Below, piece by piece: positions 29,777-37,694 of a stretch of 64,000 nt of DNA. This DNA comes from Streptomyces sp. NBC_01142 (GTDB taxonomy: Bacteria; Actinomycetota; Actinomycetes; Streptomycetales; Streptomycetaceae), in the NCBI RefSeq assembly GCF_026341125.1, contig NZ_JAPEOR010000001.1:434001-498000 (forward strand), written 5' to 3'. Numbering within the stretch: position 1 is the first letter of the stretch; the number at the start of each line of letters is the position of its first letter. The notes beneath the pieces are model-generated. The model did no database searches. It was not told where the DNA came from and worked only from the letters and a program-made list of their open reading frames with translations. Position numbers and translations under genes: made by a program.

Positions 29777-29894
29777 CCGGCCCGGTCCGGGGCCTGGGTG
29801 CCGCGCCTGACCGTCTCTCGTGTGTACATTCCGACAAGACGTCGGGAAAATGTTGCGTCGGCCGTGCCACGCATGGTCACATGGTACGGAGACC

Positions 29895-29914
29895 TGGTTA
29901 GGTCTACCTAACCA
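29895..29914. promoter_or_regulatory. Perfect 20-bp palindromic operator candidate
   Basis: TGGTTAGGT-CT-ACCTAACCA, nine-base arms around a 2-bp centre, 30 bp upstream of a small gene. The half-sites share the TTAGG/CCTAA words of DtxR/IdeR-type iron boxes, but the spacing differs from the usual 19-bp box, so the regulator is not certain. Confidence 0.6.
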
Positions 29915-29943
29915 CGCCTGCCCCCGGAGCCCAGGAGGCGTCC

Positions 29944-30129
29944 ATGTCGGCATCCGAGCGCGAAACGCACCCACGGCAGCCGTCGCTGCCTCAGCAGTCG
30001 GTCCTGTCGATGCGTGATCTGCTCGCGTCGTGCGCGGCGGCCAGCGCGGTCTCGACTCCGCCTCGCGAGAAACGGCTCGACCGTCTCGACGAAGAGCAGG
30101 AGCCTGCCGCGCGGCGCGACGCCGCGTAA
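29944..30129 (+). CDS. Small conserved-type protein of unknown function
   Basis: 61 residues with a strong ribosome-binding site (aggagg, 7 bp upstream) and ATG. Polar N-terminus, then SVLSMRDLLASCAAASAVST with one cysteine, then a charged tail. No signal peptide or known domain. It has its own upstream region with a perfect palindrome and is probably a real gene under a dedicated repressor. Function unknown. Confidence 0.65.
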   Translation: MSASERETHPRQPSLPQQSVLSMRDLLASCAAASAVSTPPREKRLDRLDEEQEPAARRDAA

Positions 30130-30180
30130 CCCTTGCGGGCCCGCAGCGGGCAGTAATCCGTTCGGGCAGTGTTCCGGCCG

Positions 30181-30290
30181 GCGCTACGGGATCCCGGGCA
30201 GTGTTCCGGCCGGCGTTGCGGGGTCCCGGACAGCGTCCGGTCCGCGCTACGGGATCCCGGGCAGCGCTTCGGTCCGCGCTACGGGATGAC
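30181..30290. repeat. 31-32-bp tandem repeats overlapping a gene's 3' end
   Basis: Units begin at 30181, 30213, 30244 and 30276 with GCGCTACGGGATCCCGG or close variants, then a GGCAGTGTTCCGG-like half. The last unit supplies the stop codon and final codons of the minus-strand gene ending at 30279. Confidence 0.75.
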
Positions 30291-30839
30291 GACAACCTTC
30301 GAGTCGACCGTCGCGAACGTCCACACCGCGTTGCCGTCCGCCCGCTTCATCCGTACGCCGCCGGTCTTCCGCTCCGGGTCCGGGCTCGCCATCGACCCGT
30401 CCACCGCCGCGCTGAAGCCGACCGACACCTCGTCGATCGTCGTGAACCGCACCACGTGCTCGACCTGCACCCCGTCCGATCCGGCCACGCTCCTGGACCG
30501 CGAGGTCACCTTGTACGTACCGGGCCGCGGGGTCACCGTCGACGGCATGACCTCGAAGGTCCGCTTCAGCTTCCCCTTCGCACCCACCAGCCACACGCGC
30601 CGCTCGGACAGCGAGTACACGACGCGCACACCCGCGCCCGAGTCCGCGGGCACCACCTGCGGGTTCTTGGACTTGTGCAGGGGGTCGCCGGAGGCCTGCG
30701 CGGAGGGGACCGCCTGCGGAGTCCTTGGCTTGCCGAGCTGGTCGGAGTCGCTCGTCTGCGCCTGGTAGGCGAGGAAGCCGACAACGGCCAGAGCGGCCGC
30801 CGTGAGCCCGGCCACCAGTCCCGAGCTGCTCCGTGACAC
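30279..30839 (-). CDS. Secreted/membrane-anchored YkuD-like protein lacking the catalytic motif
   Basis: 186 residues from GTG at 30839 (MSRSSSGLVAGLTAAAL), with GGTGGGG placed correctly upstream. An N-terminal hydrophobic segment (about residues 7-25) is a signal or anchor. The domain beyond (VVYSLSERRVWLVGAKGKL, then TPRPGTYKVTSRS) reads like the start of an L,D-transpeptidase catalytic domain. The required HGC-type cysteine motif is absent, so it may be a non-enzymatic relative (inference). Divergent from tsaB. Confidence 0.75.
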   Translation of the reverse strand: MSRSSSGLVAGLTAAALAVVGFLAYQAQTSDSDQLGKPRTPQAVPSAQASGDPLHKSKNPQVVPADSGAGVRVVYSLSERRVWLVGAKGKLKRTFEVMPSTVTPRPGTYKVTSRSRSVAGSDGVQVEHVVRFTTIDEVSVGFSAAVDGSMASPDPERKTGGVRMKRADGNAVWTFATVDSKVVVIP

Positions 30840-30932
30840 CGTGCGCCCCACCTTTCGTACGTACGTATCCGTGGTGACGGTAGCAGCAGGCGTACGGTCC
30901 GACAGGGCGCCGTGGCTGGGGCGCCGGAGCCG

Positions 30933-30938
30933 TAGGCT
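30933..30938 (+). promoter_or_regulatory. -10 element suggesting leaderless tsaB transcript
   Basis: TAGGCT exactly 6 nt before the tsaB GTG with no ribosome-binding site between. The -35 is weak. Same arrangement as at glmS. Confidence 0.45.
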
Positions 30939-30944
30939 GTTTGC

Positions 30945-31598
30945 GTGCTCTTGCTCGCCGTTGATACCGCCACGCCCGCCGTCACCGCCGCCCTCCACGA
31001 CGGCCGCTCCGTCGTCGCCGAGTCCTCTCGCGTCGACGCACGCCGCCACGGGGAACTGCTGCTGCCCGCCGTCGACCGCGTTCTCGCCGAGGCCGGGGTG
31101 AAACTCGACGCCGTCACCGCTGTGGTGGTCGGGGTCGGCCCCGGCCCGTACACCGGACTGCGCGTCGGCCTGGTCACGGCCTCGACCTTCGGCTCGGCGC
31201 TGGGGGTGCCGGTGCACGGCCTGTGCACGCTGGACGGGCTCGCGTACGCCTCCGGTCTGGAGGAGCCCTTCGTGGTCGCGACGGACGCGCGCCGCAAGGA
31301 GGTCTACTGGGCGCGGTACGACTCCTTCCGTACGCGGGTGAGCGAGCCCGCCGTAGACCGGCCCGCCGATATCGCGGAGCAGGTCGCGGGCCTGCCCGCC
31401 GTCGGGGCCGGTGCGCTGCTCTACCCCGGGACGTTCCCGGACGCCCGCGAGCCCGAGCACGTCTCGGCCGGGGCGCTGGCGGCGCTGGCCGTCGAGAAGC
31501 TGGCCGCGGGGGAGGACTTCCTGCCGCCGCTGCCGCTGTATCTGCGCCGGCCCGACGCCCAGGTGCCCAAGAACTACAAGGTGGTCACCCCCAAGTGA
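30945..31598 (+). CDS. tsaB: tRNA threonylcarbamoyladenosine biosynthesis protein TsaB
   Basis: 217 residues, GTG start ([20 protein letters not shown]). Non-catalytic ASKHA-fold partner of TsaD. The [20 protein letters not shown] motif is diagnostic. The stop overlaps the start of rimI (GTGA). Confidence 0.95.
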   Translation: MLLLAVDTATPAVTAALHDGRSVVAESSRVDARRHGELLLPAVDRVLAEAGVKLDAVTAVVVGVGPGPYTGLRVGLVTASTFGSALGVPVHGLCTLDGLAYASGLEEPFVVATDARRKEVYWARYDSFRTRVSEPAVDRPADIAEQVAGLPAVGAGALLYPGTFPDAREPEHVSAGALAALAVEKLAAGEDFLPPLPLYLRRPDAQVPKNYKVVTPK

Positions 31599-32092
31599 CC
31601 GTGTCAGCGACTGCGGTGCTGCGCGAGATGCGCTGGTGGGACCTGGAGCCGGTGCTCGCGATCGAGCAGGTGCTGTTCCCCGAGGACGCCTGGTCGGCCG
31701 GGATGTTCTGGTCCGAGCTCGCCCATGCGCGCGGCCCGCGGGCCACCCGCCGCTATGTGGTGGCCGAGGACGGCGGGCCCGGCGGGGAGATCGTCGGGTA
31801 CGCGGGCCTTGCGGCGGCCGGCGGCCTCGGAGACGTACAGACCATCGCTGTCGCCCGCAGCCAGTGGGGCACGGGACTGGGGTCCCGGCTGCTGACCGAC
31901 CTGCTCCAGCACGCCACCGCCTTCGAGTGCGACGAGGTGCTCCTCGAAGTGCGCGTGGACAACACCAGGGCCCAGAAGCTGTACGAGCGCTTCGGCTTCG
32001 AGCCCATCGGATTCCGCCGCGGCTACTACCAGCCGGGCAATATCGACGCCCTCGTCATGCGGCTTCACGTACAAGGAACAGAGACTCACTGA
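31595..32092 (+). CDS. rimI: Ribosomal-protein-S18-alanine N-acetyltransferase-like GNAT
   Basis: 165 residues from GTG overlapping the tsaB stop; a second GTG two codons later is possible. GNAT fold with acetyl-CoA loop ([15 protein letters not shown]) and [22 protein letters not shown]. In actinobacteria RimI sits between tsaB and tsaD. Coupled to tsaD by TGATG. Confidence 0.92.
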   Translation: MTVSATAVLREMRWWDLEPVLAIEQVLFPEDAWSAGMFWSELAHARGPRATRRYVVAEDGGPGGEIVGYAGLAAAGGLGDVQTIAVARSQWGTGLGSRLLTDLLQHATAFECDEVLLEVRVDNTRAQKLYERFGFEPIGFRRGYYQPGNIDALVMRLHVQGTETH

Positions 32093-33189
32093 TGGCTGAC
32101 GAACCGCTCGTACTCGGCATCGAGACCTCCTGCGACGAGACCGGCGTCGGCATCGTCCGCGGTACGACCCTGCTCGCCGACGCGATCGCGTCCAGTGTGG
32201 ACGCGCACGCCCGCTTCGGCGGTGTGGTCCCCGAGATCGCCTCGCGCGCGCACCTGGAGGCGATGGTGCCGACCATCGAGCGCGCCCTGAAGGAGGCGGG
32301 CGTCTCGGCGCGCGACCTGGACGGCATCGCGGTGACGGCAGGCCCCGGTCTGGCCGGTGCGCTGCTGGTCGGTGTCTCGGCGGCGAAGGCGTACGCGTAC
32401 GCGCTGAACAAGCCGCTGTACGGGGTCAACCACCTCGCCTCGCACATCTGCGTCGACCAGTTGGAGCACGGGAAGCTGCCCGAGCCGACGATGGCGCTGC
32501 TCGTCTCCGGCGGTCACTCGTCGCTGCTGCTCGCGCCCGACATCACGTCGGACGTACGGCCGATGGGCGCGACGATCGACGACGCGGCCGGCGAGGCCTT
32601 CGACAAGATCGCGCGGGTGCTCGACCTCGGCTTCCCCGGCGGACCGGTGATCGACCGGCTGGCGAAGGAGGGCGATCCGTCGGCGATCGCGTTCCCGCGC
32701 GGACTGAGCGGATCACGGGACGCGGCGTACGACTTCTCCTTCTCCGGGCTCAAGACCTCGGTGGCGCGCTGGATCGAGGCGAAGCGGGCCGCGGGCGAGG
32801 AGGTGCCGGTACGGGATGTGGCGGCATCCTTCCAGGAGGCGGTCGTCGATGTGCTGACCCGCAAGGCGGTGCGCGCCTGCAAGGACCAGGGCGTGGACCA
32901 TCTCATGATCGGCGGGGGAGTGGCGGCCAACTCCCGGCTGCGGGCGCTCGCCCTGGAGCGGTGCGAGCGTGCGGGAATCCGGCTGCGAGTGCCGCGGCCG
33001 GGGCTGTGCACGGACAACGGCGCGATGGTCGCGGCGCTGGGCGCGGAGATGGTGGCCCGCAACCGGCCGGCCTCGGACTGGGAGCTGTCCGCGGACTCCT
33101 CGCTGCCGGTGACGGACCCGCATGTGCCGGGCGCTGTCCCTTCGCACGACCATGTGCACGAGATCAGCAAGGACAATCTCTACTCATGA
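32092..33189 (+). CDS. tsaD: tRNA N6-adenosine threonylcarbamoyltransferase
   Basis: 365 residues. Transfers threonylcarbamoyl to A37 of ANN-decoding tRNAs. [15 protein letters not shown] starts the ASKHA domain; metal-binding histidines lie in NHLASH (HxxxH). SGGHSSLLL and the [10 protein letters not shown] region are conserved. The stop overlaps the next gene as ATGA. Confidence 0.96.
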   Translation: MADEPLVLGIETSCDETGVGIVRGTTLLADAIASSVDAHARFGGVVPEIASRAHLEAMVPTIERALKEAGVSARDLDGIAVTAGPGLAGALLVGVSAAKAYAYALNKPLYGVNHLASHICVDQLEHGKLPEPTMALLVSGGHSSLLLAPDITSDVRPMGATIDDAAGEAFDKIARVLDLGFPGGPVIDRLAKEGDPSAIAFPRGLSGSRDAAYDFSFSGLKTSVARWIEAKRAAGEEVPVRDVAASFQEAVVDVLTRKAVRACKDQGVDHLMIGGGVAANSRLRALALERCERAGIRLRVPRPGLCTDNGAMVAALGAEMVARNRPASDWELSADSSLPVTDPHVPGAVPSHDHVHEISKDNLYS

Positions 33190-33467
33190 CCGTCGTCGCG
33201 CTGATGTGGGAGGCCCGCGCTGTGCAGGGCCGGGGCGCGGAGCTGCTGGAATGGGCCCGCGCCCAGGAACTGGCGCGCGATCCGCTGCGCCGGGAGACCT
33301 TCCGCGCCGCCGGGGACCGGGTCCTGGTCATCACGTGGTGGGAAGCGCCCGGCGCGCGCGCCGAACTGCCCGAACTCCCCGAACCGGCCGCCGATCTGAT
33401 CACCCGGGCGGTGCACCGCTGGCGCTTCGAGTCACTCGACGAACAGCGCCAGGAGCCGCGCCTCTAG
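33186..33467 (+). CDS. Small protein coupled to tsaD, function unknown
   Basis: 93 residues, ATGA overlap with tsaD. Begins [20 protein letters not shown] and contains [10 protein letters not shown]. The pattern loosely resembles a dimeric ferredoxin-like monooxygenase or NIPSNAP-type fold, but no catalytic residues can be assigned. Close coupling suggests coexpression with t6A synthesis genes. Confidence 0.75.
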   Translation: MTVVALMWEARAVQGRGAELLEWARAQELARDPLRRETFRAAGDRVLVITWWEAPGARAELPELPEPAADLITRAVHRWRFESLDEQRQEPRL

Positions 33468-33611
33468 GAGGGCCGCGCAGGCCCGCGCGGCAGGGGCGAT
33501 ACGTTCACGAGCGCCAGGACTGCCGTGTCGGGTCGCCCGATCGGATGACGGTTCGGCAATTCCGCTCGGTAGGCTGGCGGAAGGCACAGAATCCGGTCCG
33601 TGGGAGAACAT

Positions 33612-33965
33612 ATGACTGCCAGCGCCTCCGAGCAGCCGCTGATTCCGCAGCCTCCGACGACCGTCGCCGCACTGCGTCAGGCGGTCGCCCAGATCGCTCC
33701 GGCTGCCCTGCCCGCGTTCACTCGGGAGTTGGATCAGGCCGCCGATCAGGCCCGACTGGGCTCGGACCTCGCGCCGCTGCAGCGCTTCACCGCGCACTGG
33801 TCGGTGTACGTGCAGATCCAGCGTCAGCCGCGCCTGGCGGCCAGGTTCGCCGCACTGGAGGGACAGGCCACGACAGCGGACGCACAAGAGGCCCGGCGGG
33901 CTGCCGCCGAGATCGGCCGCATTCTCGACGAAGCCCGGGCCGCGGTGGCGCAGGGCATGCGGTGA
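33612..33965 (+). CDS. DUF6247-like protein, candidate antitoxin
   Basis: 117 residues, start MTASASEQPLIPQPPTTVAA with ggagaac upstream. Mostly helical and acidic; the segment FTRELDQAADQARLGSDLAP resembles the DUF6247 family common in streptomycetes. The stop overlaps the next start by GTGA. With the RelE-like downstream gene it has the layout of a type II toxin-antitoxin module, antitoxin first. The function is inferred. Confidence 0.7.
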   Translation: MTASASEQPLIPQPPTTVAALRQAVAQIAPAALPAFTRELDQAADQARLGSDLAPLQRFTAHWSVYVQIQRQPRLAARFAALEGQATTADAQEARRAAAEIGRILDEARAAVAQGMR

Positions 33966-34234
33966 GCGATCGCTGGCGCTGGGAGTACGACCCGGACTAC
34001 GCACATGTGGCAGGAGGGCTTCCGGGCACCGTTGTATCGGAAGTCGAGCGGCTTGCCGGGCAGCTTGTGGAACTCGCCGGAGTGGGCGTCGATGTCACGG
34101 AGTTTGGTGAAGGGCCGAGGCCGGGAGGCTTGCGGCGGATGGACGCGGCAGGCGGCTGGTTCTACTTTCTCGCCGCACCGCGGGCGCAGCTGATCGTCGT
34201 CGTGAGAATCATCCCGCCGTTCGAAAGCCTGTGA
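33962..34234 (+). CDS. Small RelE/ParE-like protein, candidate toxin
   Basis: 90 residues, GTG start overlapping the previous stop. The layout of strands and helices (WRWEYDPDYAHVAGGLP, a helix of about 20 residues, LRRMDAAGGWFYFLAAPRAQ, then LIVVVRIIPPF) resembles the compact RelE/ParE fold. The family's catalytic basic/tyrosine residues cannot be matched with certainty. Coupled to a DUF6247-like gene. Confidence 0.65.
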   Translation: MSDRWRWEYDPDYAHVAGGLPGTVVSEVERLAGQLVELAGVGVDVTEFGEGPRPGGLRRMDAAGGWFYFLAAPRAQLIVVVRIIPPFESL

Positions 34235-34319
34235 CGGATCCGTCTCCGGAACGGACAGGACAGGACGGGGCCGTACCGGTGGCCGCGGCGAAAGAATCTC
34301 AGAAGAATCCTGGTGACGA

Positions 34320-34346
34320 TGTCGATCCGGCCGTCTCCCGTTCGAC
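34320..34346 (+). promoter_or_regulatory. Candidate ECF42 promoter
   Basis: TGTCGA (34320-34325), 17 bp, then CGAC (34343-34346), about 50 bp upstream of the DGPF gene. From memory this matches the -35 TGTCGA and -10 CGA(T/C) motif reported for ECF42 sigma factors and their DGPF partners, so the sigma gene downstream probably controls this unit. Confidence 0.65.
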
Positions 34347-34398
34347 GCAGGGGTGAGAGGCGGGGAACGGCCCCGCTCTCCCGACCCGAGGAGTCACC

Positions 34399-34755
34399 AT
34401 GCCGCGCTTCCTGTCGATGGTCCGTGTGAACGAGAACGAGCTCGCCGGGGAGGAATTCCCCGAGGACTTCGGCGAGCGCATGGGCAAGCTGCTGGAGGAG
34501 ATCACCAAGGCCGGGGTCATGCTGGACACGGCGGGGCTCACCCCGACCTCCGACGGCACCCGCGTGACCTGGTCCGACGGCAAGCTGTCCTACACCGACG
34601 GGCCCTTCACCGAGAGCAAGGAAGTCATCGGCGGCTACGCCATCATGCAGTGCAAGGACAAGGCCGAGGCCCTCGAATGGGCCAAGCGCTTCCTGGAGAT
34701 CCACCCGAAGCAGTGGTCGGTCACCTGCGAGGTCCGCGAGATCGCCGAGGGCTGA
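34399..34755 (+). CDS. DGPF (YCII-related) domain protein
   Basis: 118 residues with ggaggtcacc-like upstream sequence (gaggagtcacc). Dimeric alpha-beta barrel of the YCII/DGPF type; the namesake TDGPFTESKEVIGGY is present. Such genes accompany ECF42 sigma factors across actinobacteria. The enzymatic role is not known. The sigma gene starts 42 bp later. Confidence 0.9.
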   Translation: MPRFLSMVRVNENELAGEEFPEDFGERMGKLLEEITKAGVMLDTAGLTPTSDGTRVTWSDGKLSYTDGPFTESKEVIGGYAIMQCKDKAEALEWAKRFLEIHPKQWSVTCEVREIAEG

Positions 34756-34797
34756 CCGGGCCGCGCTTGCCCTGCCCCCGAGCGGCTGCTCTGATGG

Positions 34798-36033
34798 GTG
34801 GCCGTGAGGGCAAGTGCGACCGAAACGGTCGAAGCGGTATTCAGGATCGAGTCCGCGCGGATCATCGCCGGTGTCACACGCATCGTGAGGGACGTGGGCA
34901 TCGCCGAGGAGCTCGCGCAGGACGCTCTGGTCGCCGCGCTGGAGCAGTGGCCGGAGTCAGGTGTCCCGGACAAGCCGGGCGCCTGGCTCATGGCCACCGC
35001 CAAGCACCGCGCCATCGATCTCGTACGCCGCAAGGAGACGTACGCCCGCAAGCTGGCCGAGGTCGGGCGCGCCCTGGAGGACGTGGAGCCGCCGCCCGAG
35101 CCGCCGGGCCCCGACGACATCGACGACGACCTGCTGCGGCTGATCTTCACCGCCTGTCATACCGTGCTGTCGACGGACGCGCGGATCGCGCTCACGCTCA
35201 AGCTCCTCGGCGGCCTGACCACCGAGGAGATCGCCCGCGCGTTCCTCGTCTCGGAGCCGACGGTCGCCCAGCGCATCGTCCGCGCGAAGCGGTCCCTGGC
35301 CAGGGCGGGCGTCCCTTTCGAGGTCCCGTACGGCGCCGACCGCGCCGAGCGGCTGGATTCCGTACTCGAAGTGATCTACCTCGTCTTCAACGAGGGGTAC
35401 TCGGCCACCGCCGGCGACGACCTCGTACGCCCGGCGCTCTGCGAGGACGCGCTGAGGCTCGCCCGGGTGCTTGCCGGGCTGATGCCCGGCGAGCCGGAAG
35501 TCCATGGCCTGGCAGCGCTGTTGGAGTTCCAGGCCTCACGCATCACGGCGCGTACGGGCCCCGCGGGCGAGCCGGTACTGCTCGCCGACCAGAACCGCTC
35601 CAAGTGGAACAGGATGCTGATCCGCCGCGGCGTCGAGGCGCTGCACCGGGCGGGCAACGGACCGTACGCCCTCCAGGCCGCGATCGCCGCCTGTCACACC
35701 CAGGCGGCGAGGTACGAGGACACGGACTGGGTGACGATCGCCGCGCTGTACGGCCAGTTGGTGAGGCTCATGCCGTCCCCGGTCGTGGAGTTGAACCGGG
35801 CGGTCGCGGTCTCGATGGCGGAAGGCCCGGCGGCGGGTCTGGAGGTGGTGGACGCGCTGGCGGACGAGCCCGCGCTGAAGGAGTACCACCTGCTGCCGAG
35901 CGTGCGAGGCGACCTGCTGGCCCGGCTGGGGCGGATGTCGGAAGCTCGGGCGGAGTTCGAGAGGGCGGCGTCGCTGACGCGCAATGAAAGGGAGCGTGAG
36001 CTGCTGCGGGAGCGCGCTCATCACTCGATCTGA
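34798..36033 (+). CDS. ECF42-type RNA polymerase sigma factor with long C-terminal domain
   Basis: 411 residues, GTG start (in-frame GTG at 34804 also possible). Sigma region 2 (ELAQDALVAALEQWPESGVP, NKPGAWL-like motif) and region 4 (GLTTEEIARAFLVSEPTVAQ) occupy the first about 180 residues. The remainder is the helical/TPR-like extension that defines ECF42, with conserved GYSATAGDDLVRPALCEDAL. No anti-sigma gene is adjacent, as usual for this group. The C-terminal codons recur in a remnant at 36779. Confidence 0.9.
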   Translation: MAVRASATETVEAVFRIESARIIAGVTRIVRDVGIAEELAQDALVAALEQWPESGVPDKPGAWLMATAKHRAIDLVRRKETYARKLAEVGRALEDVEPPPEPPGPDDIDDDLLRLIFTACHTVLSTDARIALTLKLLGGLTTEEIARAFLVSEPTVAQRIVRAKRSLARAGVPFEVPYGADRAERLDSVLEVIYLVFNEGYSATAGDDLVRPALCEDALRLARVLAGLMPGEPEVHGLAALLEFQASRITARTGPAGEPVLLADQNRSKWNRMLIRRGVEALHRAGNGPYALQAAIAACHTQAARYEDTDWVTIAALYGQLVRLMPSPVVELNRAVAVSMAEGPAAGLEVVDALADEPALKEYHLLPSVRGDLLARLGRMSEARAEFERAASLTRNERERELLRERAHHSI

Positions 36034-36046
36034 TGAGCTGTAGGGA

Positions 36047-36077
36047 CTACGGGGACGGTGTCGCCGATTCCCCGTAG
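36047..36077 (+). terminator. Terminator after the ECF42 gene
   Basis: Perfect 9-bp stem CTACGGGGA/TCCCCGTAG with a 13-nt loop, 13 bp after the sigma gene stop. Confidence 0.65.
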
Positions 36078-36138
36078 CGTCCGGGTGTCGCTTGTGCCGC
36101 AGTGGCGCCCGCGCCCACACTGAAGGAGGAGGTGCTTC

Positions 36139-36777
36139 ATGATGACCGCTCTCGCATACGAGGTGGCCCCGGTGGTGGACGACAAACCCGCATCCGAACC
36201 GGTGTCCGACCTGGACGAGGTCCTGTGGCAGGCATGGAAAGCCATGGATCTCCCCGAGGGCTACCGGGCCGAGATCATCGAGGGGTCCATCGAGGTGTCG
36301 CCTACGGGTCGCCGTCGTCATACCGTGCTCATTGGCCGTCTCCGCCGGGCGCTCGACGCCCACCTGGCGGGCAGCGGTTACGCACCCCACCAGGACGGCA
36401 ACGTCATTTACCGCCAGAAGTCCTGGATTCCTGATCTCTTCGTCGCCCCCCTGGACCTCGACGAGATCCCGGACGAGGAGGGCCTCGGGGTGGACGCCGC
36501 GGGAGTCAAGATGGTGGTCGAGGTCACCTCGCCGGGCCATCGGAACCTCCAGCGCGACCGCGCCCGTAAGCGCCGTGAGTACGCTCGTGCCGGAATCCCG
36601 GTGTACGTGATCGTCGACGACTTCGACGACGAGGGAGCAGTTCTCGTCCTGACCTCCCCCAACCCCAAGAAGGCCACGTATACCGACGAGCATCGCGTCC
36701 CCTACGGCACCGATGCGGTGATCCCCGAGGGCCCGGCCAAGGGTTTCGCCCTTGGCAAGGCGATCACTGTCGCTTGA
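36139..36777 (+). CDS. Uma2-family (DUF820) putative nuclease
   Basis: 212 residues with a strong aaggaggagg site. The PD-(D/E)xK-like core is visible: EIIEGSIEVSPTGRRRH, SWIPDLFVAPLDLDEIP (Asp) and VKMVVEVTSPGHRNLQRDR (Glu-x-Thr-Ser), then KRREYARAGIPVYVIVD. Family members are abundant in streptomycetes and poorly understood. It sits between the sigma gene and a decayed copy of that gene's 3' end, suggesting insertion. Confidence 0.88.
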   Translation: MMTALAYEVAPVVDDKPASEPVSDLDEVLWQAWKAMDLPEGYRAEIIEGSIEVSPTGRRRHTVLIGRLRRALDAHLAGSGYAPHQDGNVIYRQKSWIPDLFVAPLDLDEIPDEEGLGVDAAGVKMVVEVTSPGHRNLQRDRARKRREYARAGIPVYVIVDDFDDEGAVLVLTSPNPKKATYTDEHRVPYGTDAVIPEGPAKGFALGKAITVA

Positions 36778-36778
36778 G

Positions 36779-36865
36779 TTCGAGTGGGCCGCGTCCCTGA
36801 CCCGCAACGCACGGGAGAGGGAGTTGCTCCTGGAAAGGGCCTCACGCTCCGTGTCCGAGTCCTAG
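36779..36865 (+). pseudogene. Remnant of an ECF42 sigma gene 3' end
   Basis: 29 codons starting directly after the Uma2 stop read FEWAASLTRNARERELLLER and end SVSES-stop. This matches the true sigma gene's end FERAASLTRNERERELLRER. By eye about three-quarters of the bases agree over 64 positions. No start or upstream sigma sequence remains. It is a leftover of a second or older copy separated by the Uma2 gene. Confidence 0.75.
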
Positions 36866-36875
36866 CCTGAAATGC

Positions 36876-37694
36876 ATGACCGAACAGCAGCTCAAGCAGA
36901 CGCCTTCTGCGTGGCGGCACTGTGGCCATCAGGTCCAGATGTGGCGGCAGGAGGCAGGGGGAACGTGCCTGGCTTTGGGGGAGGCCGCCGGGTATGCGGA
37001 GGGAACGGTCCGCGCGATGGAGGTCGGGCGCCGTAGACCGACGCTGAGACTGCTGACGGTGGCGGACGATCTGTACGGCGCGCGGGGGAAGTTGAAGGCG
37101 CTGGAGTCGTTCCTGGTGCCGGACCCGTTCCCGGCGCGAACGGTGGAATTCATGGACCGCGAGGCCAACGCCATCGCGGTCCAGTGGTACGAGCCGCTGC
37201 TGATCCCTGGACTGCTTCAGACAGAGTCGTACGCGCGCGCCCTGCTCAACGCCCACTATCCGCCGCTGGACGAGGAGACGGTCGAGCGGCGTGTCGCCGC
37301 CCGTGTGGAGCGTGGGCTGATTCTGTCGCGCCGACCGACCGCCTACTTCGGCTTCATCATCGAGGAGATGGCGCTGCGGCGACCGGTCGGTGGCCCGGGG
37401 GTCATGAAGGCGCAAAGCAAACGTCTTCTGGAGGCAGGGAAGTTGCGCAATGTGGATATCCAGGTGGTGCCGACCAGCCGCGGAGCGCACCCGGGGAACA
37501 ACGGCCCGATGGTGCTTCTCGAATCGCCGGACCACGAGCACCATGTCTACGAGGAGGGCCAGTCGGTCAGCCATCTGACCGCCGATCTCGAAACCGTCAG
37601 CAAACTGACGCAGCGGCTTGGCATGATCCGGACGGAGGCGCTCAGCCCGTCGGAGTCGGCTGAGTTCATCACGATGGAGGCTGACGCATGGTGA
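36876..37694 (+). CDS. XRE-type helix-turn-helix regulator with DUF5753 domain
   Basis: 272 residues. A short N-terminal HTH (residues about 12-70; LGEAAGYAEGTVRAMEVGRR) is followed by the DUF5753 sensor/partner domain (VQWYEPLLIPGLLQTESYAR to EALSPSESAEFI). These regulators pair with small DUF397 proteins, as in the WhiJ-like systems of Streptomyces. The DUF397 gene overlaps its 3' end by 7 bp. Confidence 0.9.
   Translation: MTEQQLKQTPSAWRHCGHQVQMWRQEAGGTCLALGEAAGYAEGTVRAMEVGRRRPTLRLLTVADDLYGARGKLKALESFLVPDPFPARTVEFMDREANAIAVQWYEPLLIPGLLQTESYARALLNAHYPPLDEETVERRVAARVERGLILSRRPTAYFGFIIEEMALRRPVGGPGVMKAQSKRLLEAGKLRNVDIQVVPTSRGAHPGNNGPMVLLESPDHEHHVYEEGQSVSHLTADLETVSKLTQRLGMIRTEALSPSESAEFITMEADAW

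Noticed and set aside
29877..29914. Calling the palindrome a standard DtxR/IdeR iron box
   Set aside because: The arms match parts of the consensus, but the spacing between half-sites is different. Kept as an unassigned operator.
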